A DNA stretch of 64,000 nucleotides from an uncultured Aquimarina sp. (GTDB lineage: Bacteria; Bacteroidota; Bacteroidia; Flavobacteriales; Flavobacteriaceae). The stretch covers positions 1 to 64,000 of the forward strand of contig CANMMM010000016.1 of NCBI GenBank assembly GCA_947498935.1, given 5' to 3'. Both the position numbers and the translations under genes were made by a program. Shown here piece by piece: positions 46,250 through 55,029 of this stretch. Every line of letters begins with the position of its first letter. The stretch's first letter is position 1. The notes below the pieces were generated by a model that was given only the letters and a program-made list of their open reading frames with translations, did not search any database and had not been told where the DNA came from.

Positions 46250-47134
46250 TTAATCAAATAAGTCTGAGCTTAAATAGCGATCTCCACGATCACAGATGAT
46301 AGCTACTAATACACCGCTCTCTAGTGTGTCTGCTAATTTTAAAGCAGCTGTGACAGAACCTCCGCTACTCATTCCGCAAAATACACCTTCTTCTACTGCC
46401 AAGCGTTTAGCCATCGTAGTTGCCTCTTCTTGGCTTACTTCTATTACTTGGTCTACTTTGGCAGGATTGAATATTTTAGGTAAATAAGCTGTGGGCCATT
46501 TTCGGATACCTGGTATTCTGGATTCATCAGTAGGTTGTACTCCTACAATTTGCACCGCTTGGGATTGTTCTTTCAGGTAGGTAGAAGTACCCATGATAGT
46601 ACCTGTAGTTCCCATAGAAGATACAAAATGTGTAATCGCTCCAGCTGTGTCCTTCCAGATTTCAGGACCTGTAGTTTTATAATGCGCTTTCCAGTTATCG
46701 TCATTAGCGAATTGATTGAGCATCACATAGCCTTCATTTGCTACTTTGGCTTCTGCATAATCTCTGGCTCCTTCAATCCCCACGTCTTTGGATGTGAGTG
46801 TAACCTTAGCTCCATAGGCGCGCATGGTTTGCACACGTTCTTTAGTAGAGTTTTCAGGCATTACCAATTCTATAGATAATTTAAAGATACCTGCAATCAT
46901 CGCTAGTGCGATACCAGTATTACCACTTGTGGCTTCTATAAGTTTCGTATTTTGGTCGATCTCACCGCGGTCTAAGGCGGATTTGATCATGTTATAAGCA
47001 GCTCGATCTTTTACACTTCCCCCAGGGTTGTGTCCTTCGAGTTTTAGATATAAGGTGATATTCGGATTTTTTATGATGGAAGTAGCCTTTACGAGTGGCG
47101 TATTCCCTATAAGGTCTAAGACAGTTTGTGACAT
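46250..47134 (-). CDS. cysM: cysteine synthase B
   Basis: 294 residues, PLP fold type II. The PLP lysine lies in GGSVKDRAAY (Lys42), the phosphate/substrate loop is EATSGNTG, and the PLP-phosphate loop is SSMGTTGTIMG. It makes cysteine from O-acetylserine (or sulfocysteine from thiosulfate). The Arg/Pro-rich IPGIRKWPTAYLP segment and the length favour CysM over CysK. It starts 2 nt after cysE, so the two form an operon that makes and consumes O-acetylserine. Confidence 0.92.
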   Translation of the reverse strand: MSQTVLDLIGNTPLVKATSIIKNPNITLYLKLEGHNPGGSVKDRAAYNMIKSALDRGEIDQNTKLIEATSGNTGIALAMIAGIFKLSIELVMPENSTKERVQTMRAYGAKVTLTSKDVGIEGARDYAEAKVANEGYVMLNQFANDDNWKAHYKTTGPEIWKDTAGAITHFVSSMGTTGTIMGTSTYLKEQSQAVQIVGVQPTDESRIPGIRKWPTAYLPKIFNPAKVDQVIEVSQEEATTMAKRLAVEEGVFCGMSSGGSVTAALKLADTLESGVLVAIICDRGDRYLSSDLFD

Positions 47135-47136
47135 AG

Positions 47137-47928
47137 TTATACCACTTTTTTAATTTTAATTTCAGATGTGTTTGAGATAACTGAGTTGGCAGGTACAGAG
47201 CTAGTCACCCATGCATTACCACCTACAGTGCTATTTTCACCTATTACAGTATTACCTCCTAAAATGGTAGCATTAGCATAGATGGTTACATTATTCTCTA
47301 CGGTTGGATGTCGTTTTACGTTACGTAATTTTCTGTCTACATACAATCCTCCGAGGGTTACCCCTTGGTAGATTTTTACATGGTCCTTAATCACCGCAGT
47401 TTCTCCAATAACGATTCCTGTAGCATGGTCTATAAAAAAGGACTCTCCAATAGTAGCACCAGGATTAATGTCTGCACCAGAAAGTCGATGCGCATATTCT
47501 GTCATCAATCGAGGGATCAATGGCAATCCAAATTTTAGCAATTCATGGCTTAATCGATAAATAGCAATGGCATAAAACCCAGGATATGCTAGGTATACTT
47601 CTTCGATGGAATTGGCAGCTGGATCACTCTTTATAAATGCTTCTGCATCTTTGTTTAGCTTTTGTAAAAGTACAGGGAGTTTTTCTAAATACGATTGCCA
47701 TATTTTACTACATGGTTTTTCGGTTTCCCAGCAAGCTAAATCCACTAACTCCTCGAATGTCTGCTCGAGTACTACTATATTTTTCTGTACTTCGGTATCT
47801 ATATCAAATAATGTGTAAAATAATAGATTGGTAAAGTACTCTGTTCTTTCTTTTAATTGTAACCTAAGGTTAGGATGCTTTTTTTGCGCTTCAATCTTAG
47901 CTATTATATCATCTCTTTCTCTCGTCAT
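47137..47928 (-). CDS. cysE: serine O-acetyltransferase
   Basis: 263 residues. An N-terminal helical domain (about 1-150) precedes a left-handed beta-helix: SGADINPGATIGESFFIDH, IGETAVIKDHVKIYQGVTLGG, HPTVENNVTIYANATILGG. The catalytic His and Asp lie in ADINPGA and FIDHATG. It acetylates serine as the first step to cysteine. The last residues are KIKKVV, lacking the longer C-terminal tail that carries cysteine feedback in some CysE, so feedback control may differ. Upstream partner of cysM. Confidence 0.93.
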   Translation of the reverse strand: MTRERDDIIAKIEAQKKHPNLRLQLKERTEYFTNLLFYTLFDIDTEVQKNIVVLEQTFEELVDLACWETEKPCSKIWQSYLEKLPVLLQKLNKDAEAFIKSDPAANSIEEVYLAYPGFYAIAIYRLSHELLKFGLPLIPRLMTEYAHRLSGADINPGATIGESFFIDHATGIVIGETAVIKDHVKIYQGVTLGGLYVDRKLRNVKRHPTVENNVTIYANATILGGNTVIGENSTVGGNAWVTSSVPANSVISNTSEIKIKKVV

Positions 47929-48176
47929 GATGCTTTTTTTGAATAGTCTAGTAAATATATAGAATATAGATAAGGTAATGCCGTATTTGTATGAAATTCT
48001 TATATAATTTTTTTATAATACAGGGAATAGTGTCTGTTTTTAGAGGTTGTATACAGATGTATAATAGTTGCTTAAGGTTTTGATAAACCGAATGGTATAG
48101 TCGTGGGGCAGGAGAGATGTCATCCGTAGTGATCAACTACGGTTGAATTTTAGTATTTTAGTCCTGTTTAAATTAG

Positions 48177-48860
48177 ATGCATATGGCTACGATACCCACT
48201 ACTATTTTTGAATTTCTATTAGCATTAAAGGCAAACAATCATAAAGATTGGATGCAGGAGCATAAAAAACGCTACCAAAGCCAAGAAAAAGCGCTAAAAT
48301 CTTTTTATGCAGCTGTAGTTACACGTCTTAATGAAACAGATGAAATCGAAAAAACAAAGGTATATAGGATTAATAGAGATATCCGTTTTAGTAAGGATAA
48401 AACTCCATATAATATTCATAGAAGTGCTGGGTTTAGCAGGGCAGGTGAGCACAGAAGAGGTGGGTATTACCTACGTTTAGAACCTGGTAATTCTATGATG
48501 GGCGGTGGGTTTTTTAGTCCGAATCCGAGTGATTTATTGCGCATTCGCAAAGAATTCGAAATAGATGATCAAGAAATCAGAACCATTTTAGAAACCTCGG
48601 AATTTAAAAAAGCTTTTGGAGGTTTTAATACAGAATATCAAGTAAAAACAGCTCCCAAAGGATTTGATAAAACACATAGTGCCATCGACCTGATCAGGAA
48701 TAAGGCCTTTTTTGTTTCGCATCGGTTTACAGATGAAGAAGTACTATCCGATGATTTTTTAGACAACTTGGTCGCTCATTTTCTATTATTACGTCCTTTC
48801 TTTGATTATATGAGTGATGTATTAACTACAGATCTAAATGGGGTATCATTGTTAGAATAA
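48177..48860 (+). CDS. DUF2461 (TIGR02453) family protein
   Basis: 227 residues; Met1 and Met3 are both possible starts. The conserved pattern is present: FLLALKANNHKDWMQEHKKRY, RINRDIRFSKDKTPYNIH, GYYLRLEPGNSMMGGGFF, KTAPKGFDKTH. The family is widespread and uncharacterised, sometimes found near DNA metabolism genes. It is cytoplasmic and alone here, with a pseudogene on the opposite strand downstream. Confidence 0.85.
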   Translation: MHMATIPTTIFEFLLALKANNHKDWMQEHKKRYQSQEKALKSFYAAVVTRLNETDEIEKTKVYRINRDIRFSKDKTPYNIHRSAGFSRAGEHRRGGYYLRLEPGNSMMGGGFFSPNPSDLLRIRKEFEIDDQEIRTILETSEFKKAFGGFNTEYQVKTAPKGFDKTHSAIDLIRNKAFFVSHRFTDEEVLSDDFLDNLVAHFLLLRPFFDYMSDVLTTDLNGVSLLE

Positions 48861-48895
48861 TCTTAGTTTGTGATTTTGACTAATGTTGTTGATTT

Positions 48896-48932
48896 GCGTT
48901 AGGGATTGCAGTGGAAATCCCACAGCTACGAC
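48896..48932 (+). repeat. 5' fragment of the Flavo-1-like repeat
   Basis: GCGTTAGGGAT...AAATCCCACAG matches the first 37 nt of the structured element (insert subtype as at 12148). The 3' half is gone and the sequence passes directly into the truncated SDR gene on the other strand, so this marks a deletion or recombination joint. Confidence 0.5.
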
Positions 48933-49082
48933 CTAATCATTGGCTACTTCGTCTAAAGCTTCTTGTCTTCTGCCAGAAATAACAACTTTGGCACCTTCGG
49001 CAAGATAGCGTTTGGCGGTGGCTAATCCAATACCACTATTAGCACCTGTAATCACAGCGACTTTGTTTGTTAACTTTTTCAT
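48933..49082 (-). pseudogene. truncated short-chain dehydrogenase/reductase
   Basis: 49 codons from the ATG at 49082: the start of an SDR with [17 protein letters not shown] (the TGxxxGxG NAD(P) motif), [13 protein letters not shown] and EALDEVAND, then an in-frame stop at 48933-48935. About 200 residues including the catalytic Tyr-Lys are missing. It lies downstream of a TetR gene in the same direction and behind one of two identical operators, so it was probably the regulator's target before truncation. Confidence 0.8.
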
Positions 49083-49114
49083 TGATACATGTTTTTTAAA
49101 GATTAAATTTTATT

Positions 49115-49130
49115 TGAAATGATCGTTTCA
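49115..49130. promoter_or_regulatory. TetR operator 1 (before SDR pseudogene)
   Basis: TGAAATGATCGTTTCA, a near-perfect palindrome, 33 bp upstream of the SDR start and identical in all 16 bases to the site at 49736. Confidence 0.65.
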
Positions 49131-49147
49131 TAACTAGGTAAAAAAAA

Positions 49148-49729
49148 CTAAACAAGCGTTTGTATCGCTGTAGCAATAATAGCTCTTAGCTCGTCTTCAT
49201 TCTTATTCAGAATTCCTGTCATACGCAAGCCTTGTATGGTAGTGTATAGATACAATGCGTGCTGGTGTGCACTGGATATAGTAGTAAACGTACGTTCCAT
49301 CTGTCCTTTAGCCACTATATCTTCCAGTAACGCAATCATTGTATCTTGATTTTTTTCTACAAAAGCACGTATTTTTTTATCCTGATTGGCCATTTCTGAT
49401 TTACAATTGACCAACAGACAGCCCTTTCGGTCAGTGTCTGCAAGAATGTATTGCAGCATGACCTCAAAAATACCTTCGATAGCATCCTTGGCATTATACG
49501 TATTGGCTAATTTTTTATGAATATCTGTAGCTGCATTTTTTTGGTAGAAAGAAAGGACTTCGATAAAAATACCTAATTTACTACCAAAAGAATTGTAGAT
49601 ACTAGATCGGTTCAATTGGGTTGCATCTACTAAATCTTGCATAGAAGTACCATTGTATCCCTTTTTGTGAAATACATGAGTGGCATTCTGTAATACCTGA
49701 ATTCTGTCGAATGTTTCTTCTTTAGGCAT
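49148..49729 (-). CDS. TetR/AcrR family transcriptional repressor
   Basis: 193 residues. The N-terminal HTH is typical: ILQNATHVFHKKGYNGTSMQ, then DLVDATQLNRSSIYNSFGSK. The C-terminal ligand domain includes DRKGCLLVNCKSEMANQDK, a pattern common in the YxaF/AcrR-like branch that controls oxidoreductases and often responds to electrophiles. Identical operators lie before its own gene and before the SDR remnant, so it is autoregulated and once controlled the SDR. Confidence 0.9.
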   Translation of the reverse strand: MPKEETFDRIQVLQNATHVFHKKGYNGTSMQDLVDATQLNRSSIYNSFGSKLGIFIEVLSFYQKNAATDIHKKLANTYNAKDAIEGIFEVMLQYILADTDRKGCLLVNCKSEMANQDKKIRAFVEKNQDTMIALLEDIVAKGQMERTFTTISSAHQHALYLYTTIQGLRMTGILNKNEDELRAIIATAIQTLV

Positions 49730-49735
49730 AGTAAA

Positions 49736-49751
49736 TGAAATGATCGTTTCA
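49736..49751. promoter_or_regulatory. TetR operator 2 (before the tetR gene)
   Basis: TGAAATGATCGTTTCA, exactly the sequence at 49115, 7 bp upstream of the tetR start codon. Binding here would block its own transcription. Confidence 0.65.
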
Positions 49752-49921
49752 AAATTAATAAAAGCTGCTACGGAAAGTTGTTATGAAAATCATAAAAGTC
49801 TGTATCGGGGAATACGAGTGTAGTTTAATAATGTTAAATTGATAGTTTAGATAAAGTATTTAATGTGCTGATTTTTAAAATATTAAAAAACTATAAATAA
49901 GTATTAATACGTAGGTATTTT

Positions 49922-50677
49922 TTAAGAAGAAATAATTCGCTTAATCACTCTTAATTTATGTGTGTGTGTTCTTTTCTCTGCATTGTAAATACCTGTATGA
50001 TCGATACGATCTACGCGAACTTTTCCGTGTGCATGAATGATATAATTATCTTTCATGATAATACCTACATGTGTAATAGCTCCTTCTTGATTATCAAAAA
50101 AAGCGAGATCTCCGGGTTCACTTTCTTCTATAAAACTCAGTGCTTCTCCTTGGGTAGCTTGTAGCGAAGCATCTCTAAGAAGTTGGTAACCATTCAATCG
50201 ATATACCATCTGTGTAAAACCGCTACAGTCGATTCCGAACGTTGTTTTTCCACCCCATAGATACGGTGCGTTTACGTATAAAAAAGCCGTTTCTATAAGC
50301 TTGCTTTTGGGTTGTCGTACGGTGATAGTAGTCCCCTCGTGTGTATGCTTTAGTAGGGCTAATCCTTTAAGCGAAGCTCCCATCGGAATAGCCATTAATT
50401 GCTCATCTTCACAATTTACAAAATCTACCATATCTGCTACCAAATGCAATGCATCTGTGTCCAAATCGGTATATTCAGTAGCAGATATTTCTTGGTATTG
50501 TTTGTTATCAATCCATCCTTCGTATGTATCCAATGCCAGCCGAATTCGGCTCCATTTTTTGCGTTTTTCTAGTATTTTAAAATGTTCTCCATACAAAACC
50601 TGTGATACCATTTCACTAGGATCACTAGGGTCGAGACGTAGCGGTACAATACTTAAATTGCAAATACCGTAGAGCAT
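49922..50677 (-). CDS. NlpC/P60 (C40) peptidase with SH3 domain
   Basis: 251 residues. An N-terminal bacterial SH3 domain (about 1-65, including KILEKRKKWSRIRLALDTYEGWID) is followed by a second SH3-like stretch and the NlpC/P60 domain with the catalytic Cys in FGIDCSGFTQ and His in AITHVGIIM, then IIHAHGKVRVD. Such enzymes cut gamma-D-Glu-diaminopimelate bonds in muropeptides. There is no signal peptide, which suggests cytoplasmic recycling of wall peptides, as for YkfC-type enzymes. Confidence 0.88.
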   Translation of the reverse strand: MLYGICNLSIVPLRLDPSDPSEMVSQVLYGEHFKILEKRKKWSRIRLALDTYEGWIDNKQYQEISATEYTDLDTDALHLVADMVDFVNCEDEQLMAIPMGASLKGLALLKHTHEGTTITVRQPKSKLIETAFLYVNAPYLWGGKTTFGIDCSGFTQMVYRLNGYQLLRDASLQATQGEALSFIEESEPGDLAFFDNQEGAITHVGIIMKDNYIIHAHGKVRVDRIDHTGIYNAEKRTHTHKLRVIKRIISS

Positions 50678-50740
50678 ATTTTTACGAGTTTAGGTAAGAT
50701 AAATACGACTAGTTTTGGATATCCTAGTATAAAAAATTGT

Positions 50741-51919
50741 TTATAATCGTTCTATAACCATTGCAGAAGCACCTCCGCCACCATTACAGATAGCCGCAGC
50801 ACCAATCTTAGCATTATTTTGAGCCAATACATTGATCAGCGTAATCAGAATACGTACTCCAGAACAACCAAGCGGATGCCCTAATGATACAGCACCTCCA
50901 TTAACATTGGCAGTACGCTCATCAAGTCCAAGCAGTTTTAGATTGGCAAGTCCCACTACAGAAAAAGCTTCGTTGAATTCAAAGTAGTCTACATCTCCTA
51001 GCGTAATACCTGCCTTCTCAATCGCTTTGGGCAATGCCTTAGCAGGAGCAGTTGTAAACAATTTGGGTTCCTGTGCCGCATCGGCATAGCTCATAATCCG
51101 TACTAGTGGTTGTAATCCTAGTTCAGCTGCTTTTTCTGCACTCATGACTACTACCGCACCAGCACCATCATTGATAGTAGAAGCATTTGCAGCAGTCACC
51201 GTACCCTCTTTGGTAAACGCAGGTCGCAGTGCAGGAATCTTTTCTATTTTTACATTTTTATACTCTTCGTCTTCCGTAACCATGATCGGTTCACCTCGGC
51301 GTTGAGGTACAGGTACAGGAACTACTTCGTTATCGAATTTGCCAGCTTTCCAGGCCTCAGCAGATCTGGTATAGGATTGAATCGCATACGCATCCTGGGC
51401 TTCTCTACTAAAACCATGTGTAGTGGCACAAGCATCAGCACATACTCCCATAGCATTTTGGTCATAAGCATCCACCAATCCATCGCGCTGCATGCCATCT
51501 TCTAGCGTTTGTGACCCGAATTTATGTCCTGTTCTAAGTCGTACATAGTGCGGTATCAAGCTCATGTTTTCCATGCCACCAGCTACCACTATATCAGCAT
51601 CTCCCAGTGCAATGCTTTGGGCAGCATGCATGACCGCTTTCATACCACTAGCACACACCTTATTTACAGTAGTACAAGGCACTGTATGACTGATACCAGC
51701 ATGCAATGCCGCTTGTCTAGCAGGTGCTTGTCCATTACCTGCTTGCACTACATTACCCATGTATACTTCTTCTACCAAGCTTGGATCCAAGTTGATTTGC
51801 TCCAATGCTCCTTTAATGGCTATAGCGCCTAATTGTGTCGCTGGAACTGTAGAAAGCGAGCCCATAAAACTACCTATGGGAGTACGCGCTGCTGCAACGA
51901 TGACTATTTCTTTATTCAT
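50741..51919 (-). CDS. acetyl-CoA C-acetyltransferase (thiolase)
   Basis: 392 residues, full length. The acyl-accepting Cys89 lies in NKVCASGMKA, His348 in GHPLGCSG and the second catalytic Cys378 in ICNGGGGASA. The start RTPIGSFMGSL is typical. It condenses or cleaves acetoacetyl-CoA in fatty-acid, branched-chain or ketone metabolism. No neighbouring beta-oxidation gene reveals which. The short thiolase type without an extra loop favours the biosynthetic/AtoB class. Confidence 0.92.
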   Translation of the reverse strand: MNKEIVIVAAARTPIGSFMGSLSTVPATQLGAIAIKGALEQINLDPSLVEEVYMGNVVQAGNGQAPARQAALHAGISHTVPCTTVNKVCASGMKAVMHAAQSIALGDADIVVAGGMENMSLIPHYVRLRTGHKFGSQTLEDGMQRDGLVDAYDQNAMGVCADACATTHGFSREAQDAYAIQSYTRSAEAWKAGKFDNEVVPVPVPQRRGEPIMVTEDEEYKNVKIEKIPALRPAFTKEGTVTAANASTINDGAGAVVVMSAEKAAELGLQPLVRIMSYADAAQEPKLFTTAPAKALPKAIEKAGITLGDVDYFEFNEAFSVVGLANLKLLGLDERTANVNGGAVSLGHPLGCSGVRILITLINVLAQNNAKIGAAAICNGGGGASAMVIERL

Positions 51920-51942
51920 TAATTAAGGTTTTAATAAAATGA

Positions 51943-52092
51943 TGTATACTTATTAATTTCTGCTAGAAACGAAAACGCTGTGATCAAATACAGCTTTTTT
52001 TGTTGCCTAGGAGTACCATGAACTTAAAAAACTAAAAATCGAGCGTAAAAGATCGTTTTTCGTAGCAAATTATAAAAAGTTAGCATCACTTC
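51943..52092. repeat. palindromic element, diverged copy (150 bp)
   Basis: Left end GATGTATACTTATTAATTTCTG; right end AAAAAGTTAGCATCACTTC. The centre (TTGCCTAGGAGTACCATGAAC) has mutated away from the core. It occupies half of the 342-bp gap between the thiolase and pgpH, which are divergent. Confidence 0.5.
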
Positions 52093-52261
52093 CATGAGTG
52101 AGTTGTTTATGCGAATGTAATCATTTTATATCATTTGTATTCATCGGTACTAAGCTGTTATAGGGGGGTGTCATATCGCTTACGATGTTTCATGCAGGGC
52201 TAATACCATACAGTGCATTATTTTTTAGTACTTTTGGATAGCGATCTATTCATAACTTCGA

Positions 52262-54307
52262 GTGAAACATTTTTTAAATAAATTTTATACCAAACAAGCT
52301 TCTTTTTACAAAGGCTTTCTTTTTATAGCAACCATCGTACTCATTGTATACCTTTTTCCCAAGGGAGGAGTGTTTAAATACGAGTTCATTAAGGGAAAAC
52401 CATGGCAGTATGAAAACCTGTATGCCCCTTTTGATTTTGCAATAGCAAAAACGCCAGCCGAAATTGATGCCGAAAAAAAGAAAATCACTACCAATAGTAT
52501 TCCCTATTTCGAATTTAATACTGAGGTACCTAGAATTGCTAATGAAGCGTATGAAGCCACATTTAGCACGTATTTAAAAATCTTAGACCAAAGCAGTGCA
52601 GGGGTAGAAGCCAAAAACTTTGGTCGTAATTTACTCAATAAAATCTATCGATACGGAGTGTTAAAAGAATCGTATGTGTATGATAGTAAGCGACAGATTT
52701 TTCTGAATAAAGGAAACACAGCAAAAGCTGTCGCCTTTGGGCAGCTACTCACTCCTGATGCAGTTACTAGGCTGATCAATAACAGCATAGAAAAAAGCGA
52801 ATATGCTAAGTTTAAAAGTGGATTTGTAGCCCTATTTTATGAGCTGATTAAGCCCAATGTATCCCTCAATCAAAAATTAACCAACAGTAGTCTAGAAAAC
52901 GAACTAAAACAAGTATTACTGACTCGTGGTAGTATTTCCAAAGGCAGTAGGATTATCGCCAAAGGAGAAGTGGTCGAAGGCGATAGTTTCCAGATTCTAG
53001 CCTCTCTAAAAGCAGAATACGAATCCCAAGTATGGAGTGATAAGAATTTCTATTGGATTGTCTTTGGCTATAGTATTTTAGTTTCTTTGGCCTTATTAAT
53101 GCTGCTATTATTTATCAGAAAATATCGTTTGGATATTTATCAAAATAACACTCAAGTAACCTTTATAGCCTTTAATATATTACTGATGGTTTTTATCACT
53201 ACATTAGTAGTAGTGTATACCTCAGCGTATATCTATATGGTGCCGCTTTGTATTCTACCATTAGTACTCAAGGCTTTTTTCGATGCTAGATTAGGGCTAT
53301 TTACCCACGTCATTACAGTTTTGATTTTAGGATTTATAGTACCCAACAGCTACGAGTATACATTTCTCCAAATCATAGCAGGAATCGTAACCATACTCAC
53401 CATATCAGAATCGTACAAAAGAGCCAACTTATTTATCTCAGTAGGGCAGATTACCCTAGTGTATATAATTGCTTTTGTAGCCTTTCACATCATACACGAA
53501 GGAGATATAAGCGATATGGATTGGAGTGTAATGGGACTCTTTATTATCAGTGGGTTTGCGACCCTGATCGTACATCCATTAATATATTTGTACGAAAAAA
53601 TATTTGGACTCATATCAGACGTTTCTTTATTGGAATTAAGTGATACCAATTCTAAGCTGCTCAAAGAGTTATCTGAGAAAGCACCCGGTACCTTTCATCA
53701 TTCGCTCAATGTAGCCAATATTGCCGAAGCAGCAGCAAATGAGATAGGCGCTAATGTACTATTAGTACGTGTGGGAGCTTTGTATCATGATATAGGAAAG
53801 ATGGTCAATCCTACCTATTTTACCGAAAATCAATCCGCCTCAGCCAATGCGCATGATATTCTATCCCCCAAAGAAAGCGCTCAATTGATCATTAATCATG
53901 TAATCAGAGGTGTAGAGATAGCCAAAAAATACAATCTCCCAGATCGAGTGATCGATTTTATACGTACCCATCATGGTACAAGCACCGTGTATTATTTTTA
54001 TAAAAAAGCCACAGAAAATAACGAAACCGTAGCGATCGAAGACTATCAATATCCAGGGCCAAGGCCTTTTTCCAAAGAAACTGCCATTCTAATGATGAGT
54101 GATAGTGTAGAAGCGGCCTCCAAAAGCCTCAAAAACCCAACCAGTACCTTAATTGATAATTTTGTAGAAAAAATCATCGATAAGCAAATGGAAAACGGAC
54201 AGTTTCTAAATGCCAATATTACTTTTAAAGAGATACAACAAGTAAAAAAAGTATTCAAACGAAAACTCACCAATATTTATCACCTACGTATCGAATATCC
54301 AGAATAA
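52262..54307 (+). CDS. 7TM-HD family cyclic-di-AMP phosphodiesterase (PgpH-like)
   Basis: 681 residues from a GTG start. An N-terminal helix, a large extracytoplasmic 7TMR-HDED domain (about 40-260), seven membrane helices (about 265-445), then a cytoplasmic HD domain: GTFHHSLNVANIAEAAANEI, LYHDIGKMVNP, VIDFIRTHHGTS and MMSDSVEAASK carry the metal ligands. PgpH hydrolyses c-di-AMP, a messenger for turgor and wall homeostasis. A weak TACTTTTG promoter box lies at 52229. A structured repeat follows within 7 bp of the stop. Confidence 0.9.
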   Translation: MKHFLNKFYTKQASFYKGFLFIATIVLIVYLFPKGGVFKYEFIKGKPWQYENLYAPFDFAIAKTPAEIDAEKKKITTNSIPYFEFNTEVPRIANEAYEATFSTYLKILDQSSAGVEAKNFGRNLLNKIYRYGVLKESYVYDSKRQIFLNKGNTAKAVAFGQLLTPDAVTRLINNSIEKSEYAKFKSGFVALFYELIKPNVSLNQKLTNSSLENELKQVLLTRGSISKGSRIIAKGEVVEGDSFQILASLKAEYESQVWSDKNFYWIVFGYSILVSLALLMLLLFIRKYRLDIYQNNTQVTFIAFNILLMVFITTLVVVYTSAYIYMVPLCILPLVLKAFFDARLGLFTHVITVLILGFIVPNSYEYTFLQIIAGIVTILTISESYKRANLFISVGQITLVYIIAFVAFHIIHEGDISDMDWSVMGLFIISGFATLIVHPLIYLYEKIFGLISDVSLLELSDTNSKLLKELSEKAPGTFHHSLNVANIAEAAANEIGANVLLVRVGALYHDIGKMVNPTYFTENQSASANAHDILSPKESAQLIINHVIRGVEIAKKYNLPDRVIDFIRTHHGTSTVYYFYKKATENNETVAIEDYQYPGPRPFSKETAILMMSDSVEAASKSLKNPTSTLIDNFVEKIIDKQMENGQFLNANITFKEIQQVKKVFKRKLTNIYHLRIEYPE

Positions 54308-54313
54308 TTAATA

Positions 54314-54401
54314 GGGCGTTACCACAGGGGTCGGGCTATCCGTTGCAATTCCTCGCTCTCCTAAGGTCGAGCTGTGGGATTTCCACTACTATCCCTAACG
54401 C
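54314..54401 (-). ncRNA. structured dispersed repeat (Flavo-1-like), copy 6
   Basis: 88 nt on the minus strand, with the AAATCCCACAG insert subtype as at 12148. The insert differs in several places but keeps CTCG/CGAG pairing. It starts 7 bp after the pgpH stop, antisense to that transcript. Confidence 0.55.
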
Positions 54402-54517
54402 GGATATGCGTCAGTTATTTAAGAAAGACGTATATAGTACTATAAGCTTTCATCTATTAGTAGTGTTATCGTTATGTAGCGCTACAAATTACATCCCCAA
54501 ACCACATCAATAAAGAG

Positions 54518-54799
54518 TTATGCAGTTTTGGATACGTATTTTTTATCCATCCAGAAGGTACCAAAAGGAATAATAGAGCATACCAAAACAATGGCTAATG
54601 TTTTAGTACTCCATTGTCTTTCACTTTTGATCACAATAGCAATCACAATATACGCAAGAAATAAAATACCGTGTGCCATCCCGATTACCTTATTAGGTTC
54701 AGGAGATTCGAATACGTATTTTAAAGGCATTGTCACAAAAAGGATCAGTAAATAAGAAATACCCTCTAAGTAACTGATAATTCTAAAAATAGGAGTCAT
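54518..54799 (-). CDS. DUF3817 membrane protein
   Basis: 93 residues from MTPIFRII. Three transmembrane helices carry the family pattern (IFRIISYLEGISYLLILFV, PNKVIGMAHGILFLAYI, SIIPFGTFWMDKK). The conserved Glu and His in the first and second helices are present. DUF3817 proteins are small integral membrane proteins of unknown function in many Gram-negatives. It is followed by a palindromic element upstream and reads in the same direction as mscS. Confidence 0.82.
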   Translation of the reverse strand: MTPIFRIISYLEGISYLLILFVTMPLKYVFESPEPNKVIGMAHGILFLAYIVIAIVIKSERQWSTKTLAIVLVCSIIPFGTFWMDKKYVSKTA

Positions 54800-54822
54800 A
54801 AATAGCAAGTGTTTATATAGGG

Positions 54823-54980
54823 GTGATGTAAACTTTTATGACCTCAGCCAAAAACAAAGATTTTATAATCAAATGCAGTGCTTTTTTAATAGCATAACAG
54901 TGCTCGAAAACTCAAAAACTGTAAAATTTGAGTGCAAAAGATCTTTTTTATAGCAAATTGAAAAAAGTTTACATCACTTC
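54823..54980. repeat. palindromic element, full copy with altered but matching ends (158 bp)
   Basis: Both ends carry GTGATGTAAACTTTT (left at 54823, right as AAAGTTTACATCAC up to 54979), so the change from GGTTTAAAC to GATGTAAAC occurs on both sides. The core reads GCATAACAGTGCTCG. It lies between mscS and the DUF3817 gene. Confidence 0.65.
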
Positions 54981-55029
54981 ATGATTTAGCAAAAGGAACA
55001 TACCTCTTAAGCAGCAAATATACTATTAT

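Noticed and set aside
48123..48141. CCGTAG...CTACGG palindrome before the DUF2461 gene
   Set aside because: Only six base pairs, with no repeat elsewhere in the window; too weak to call an operator.
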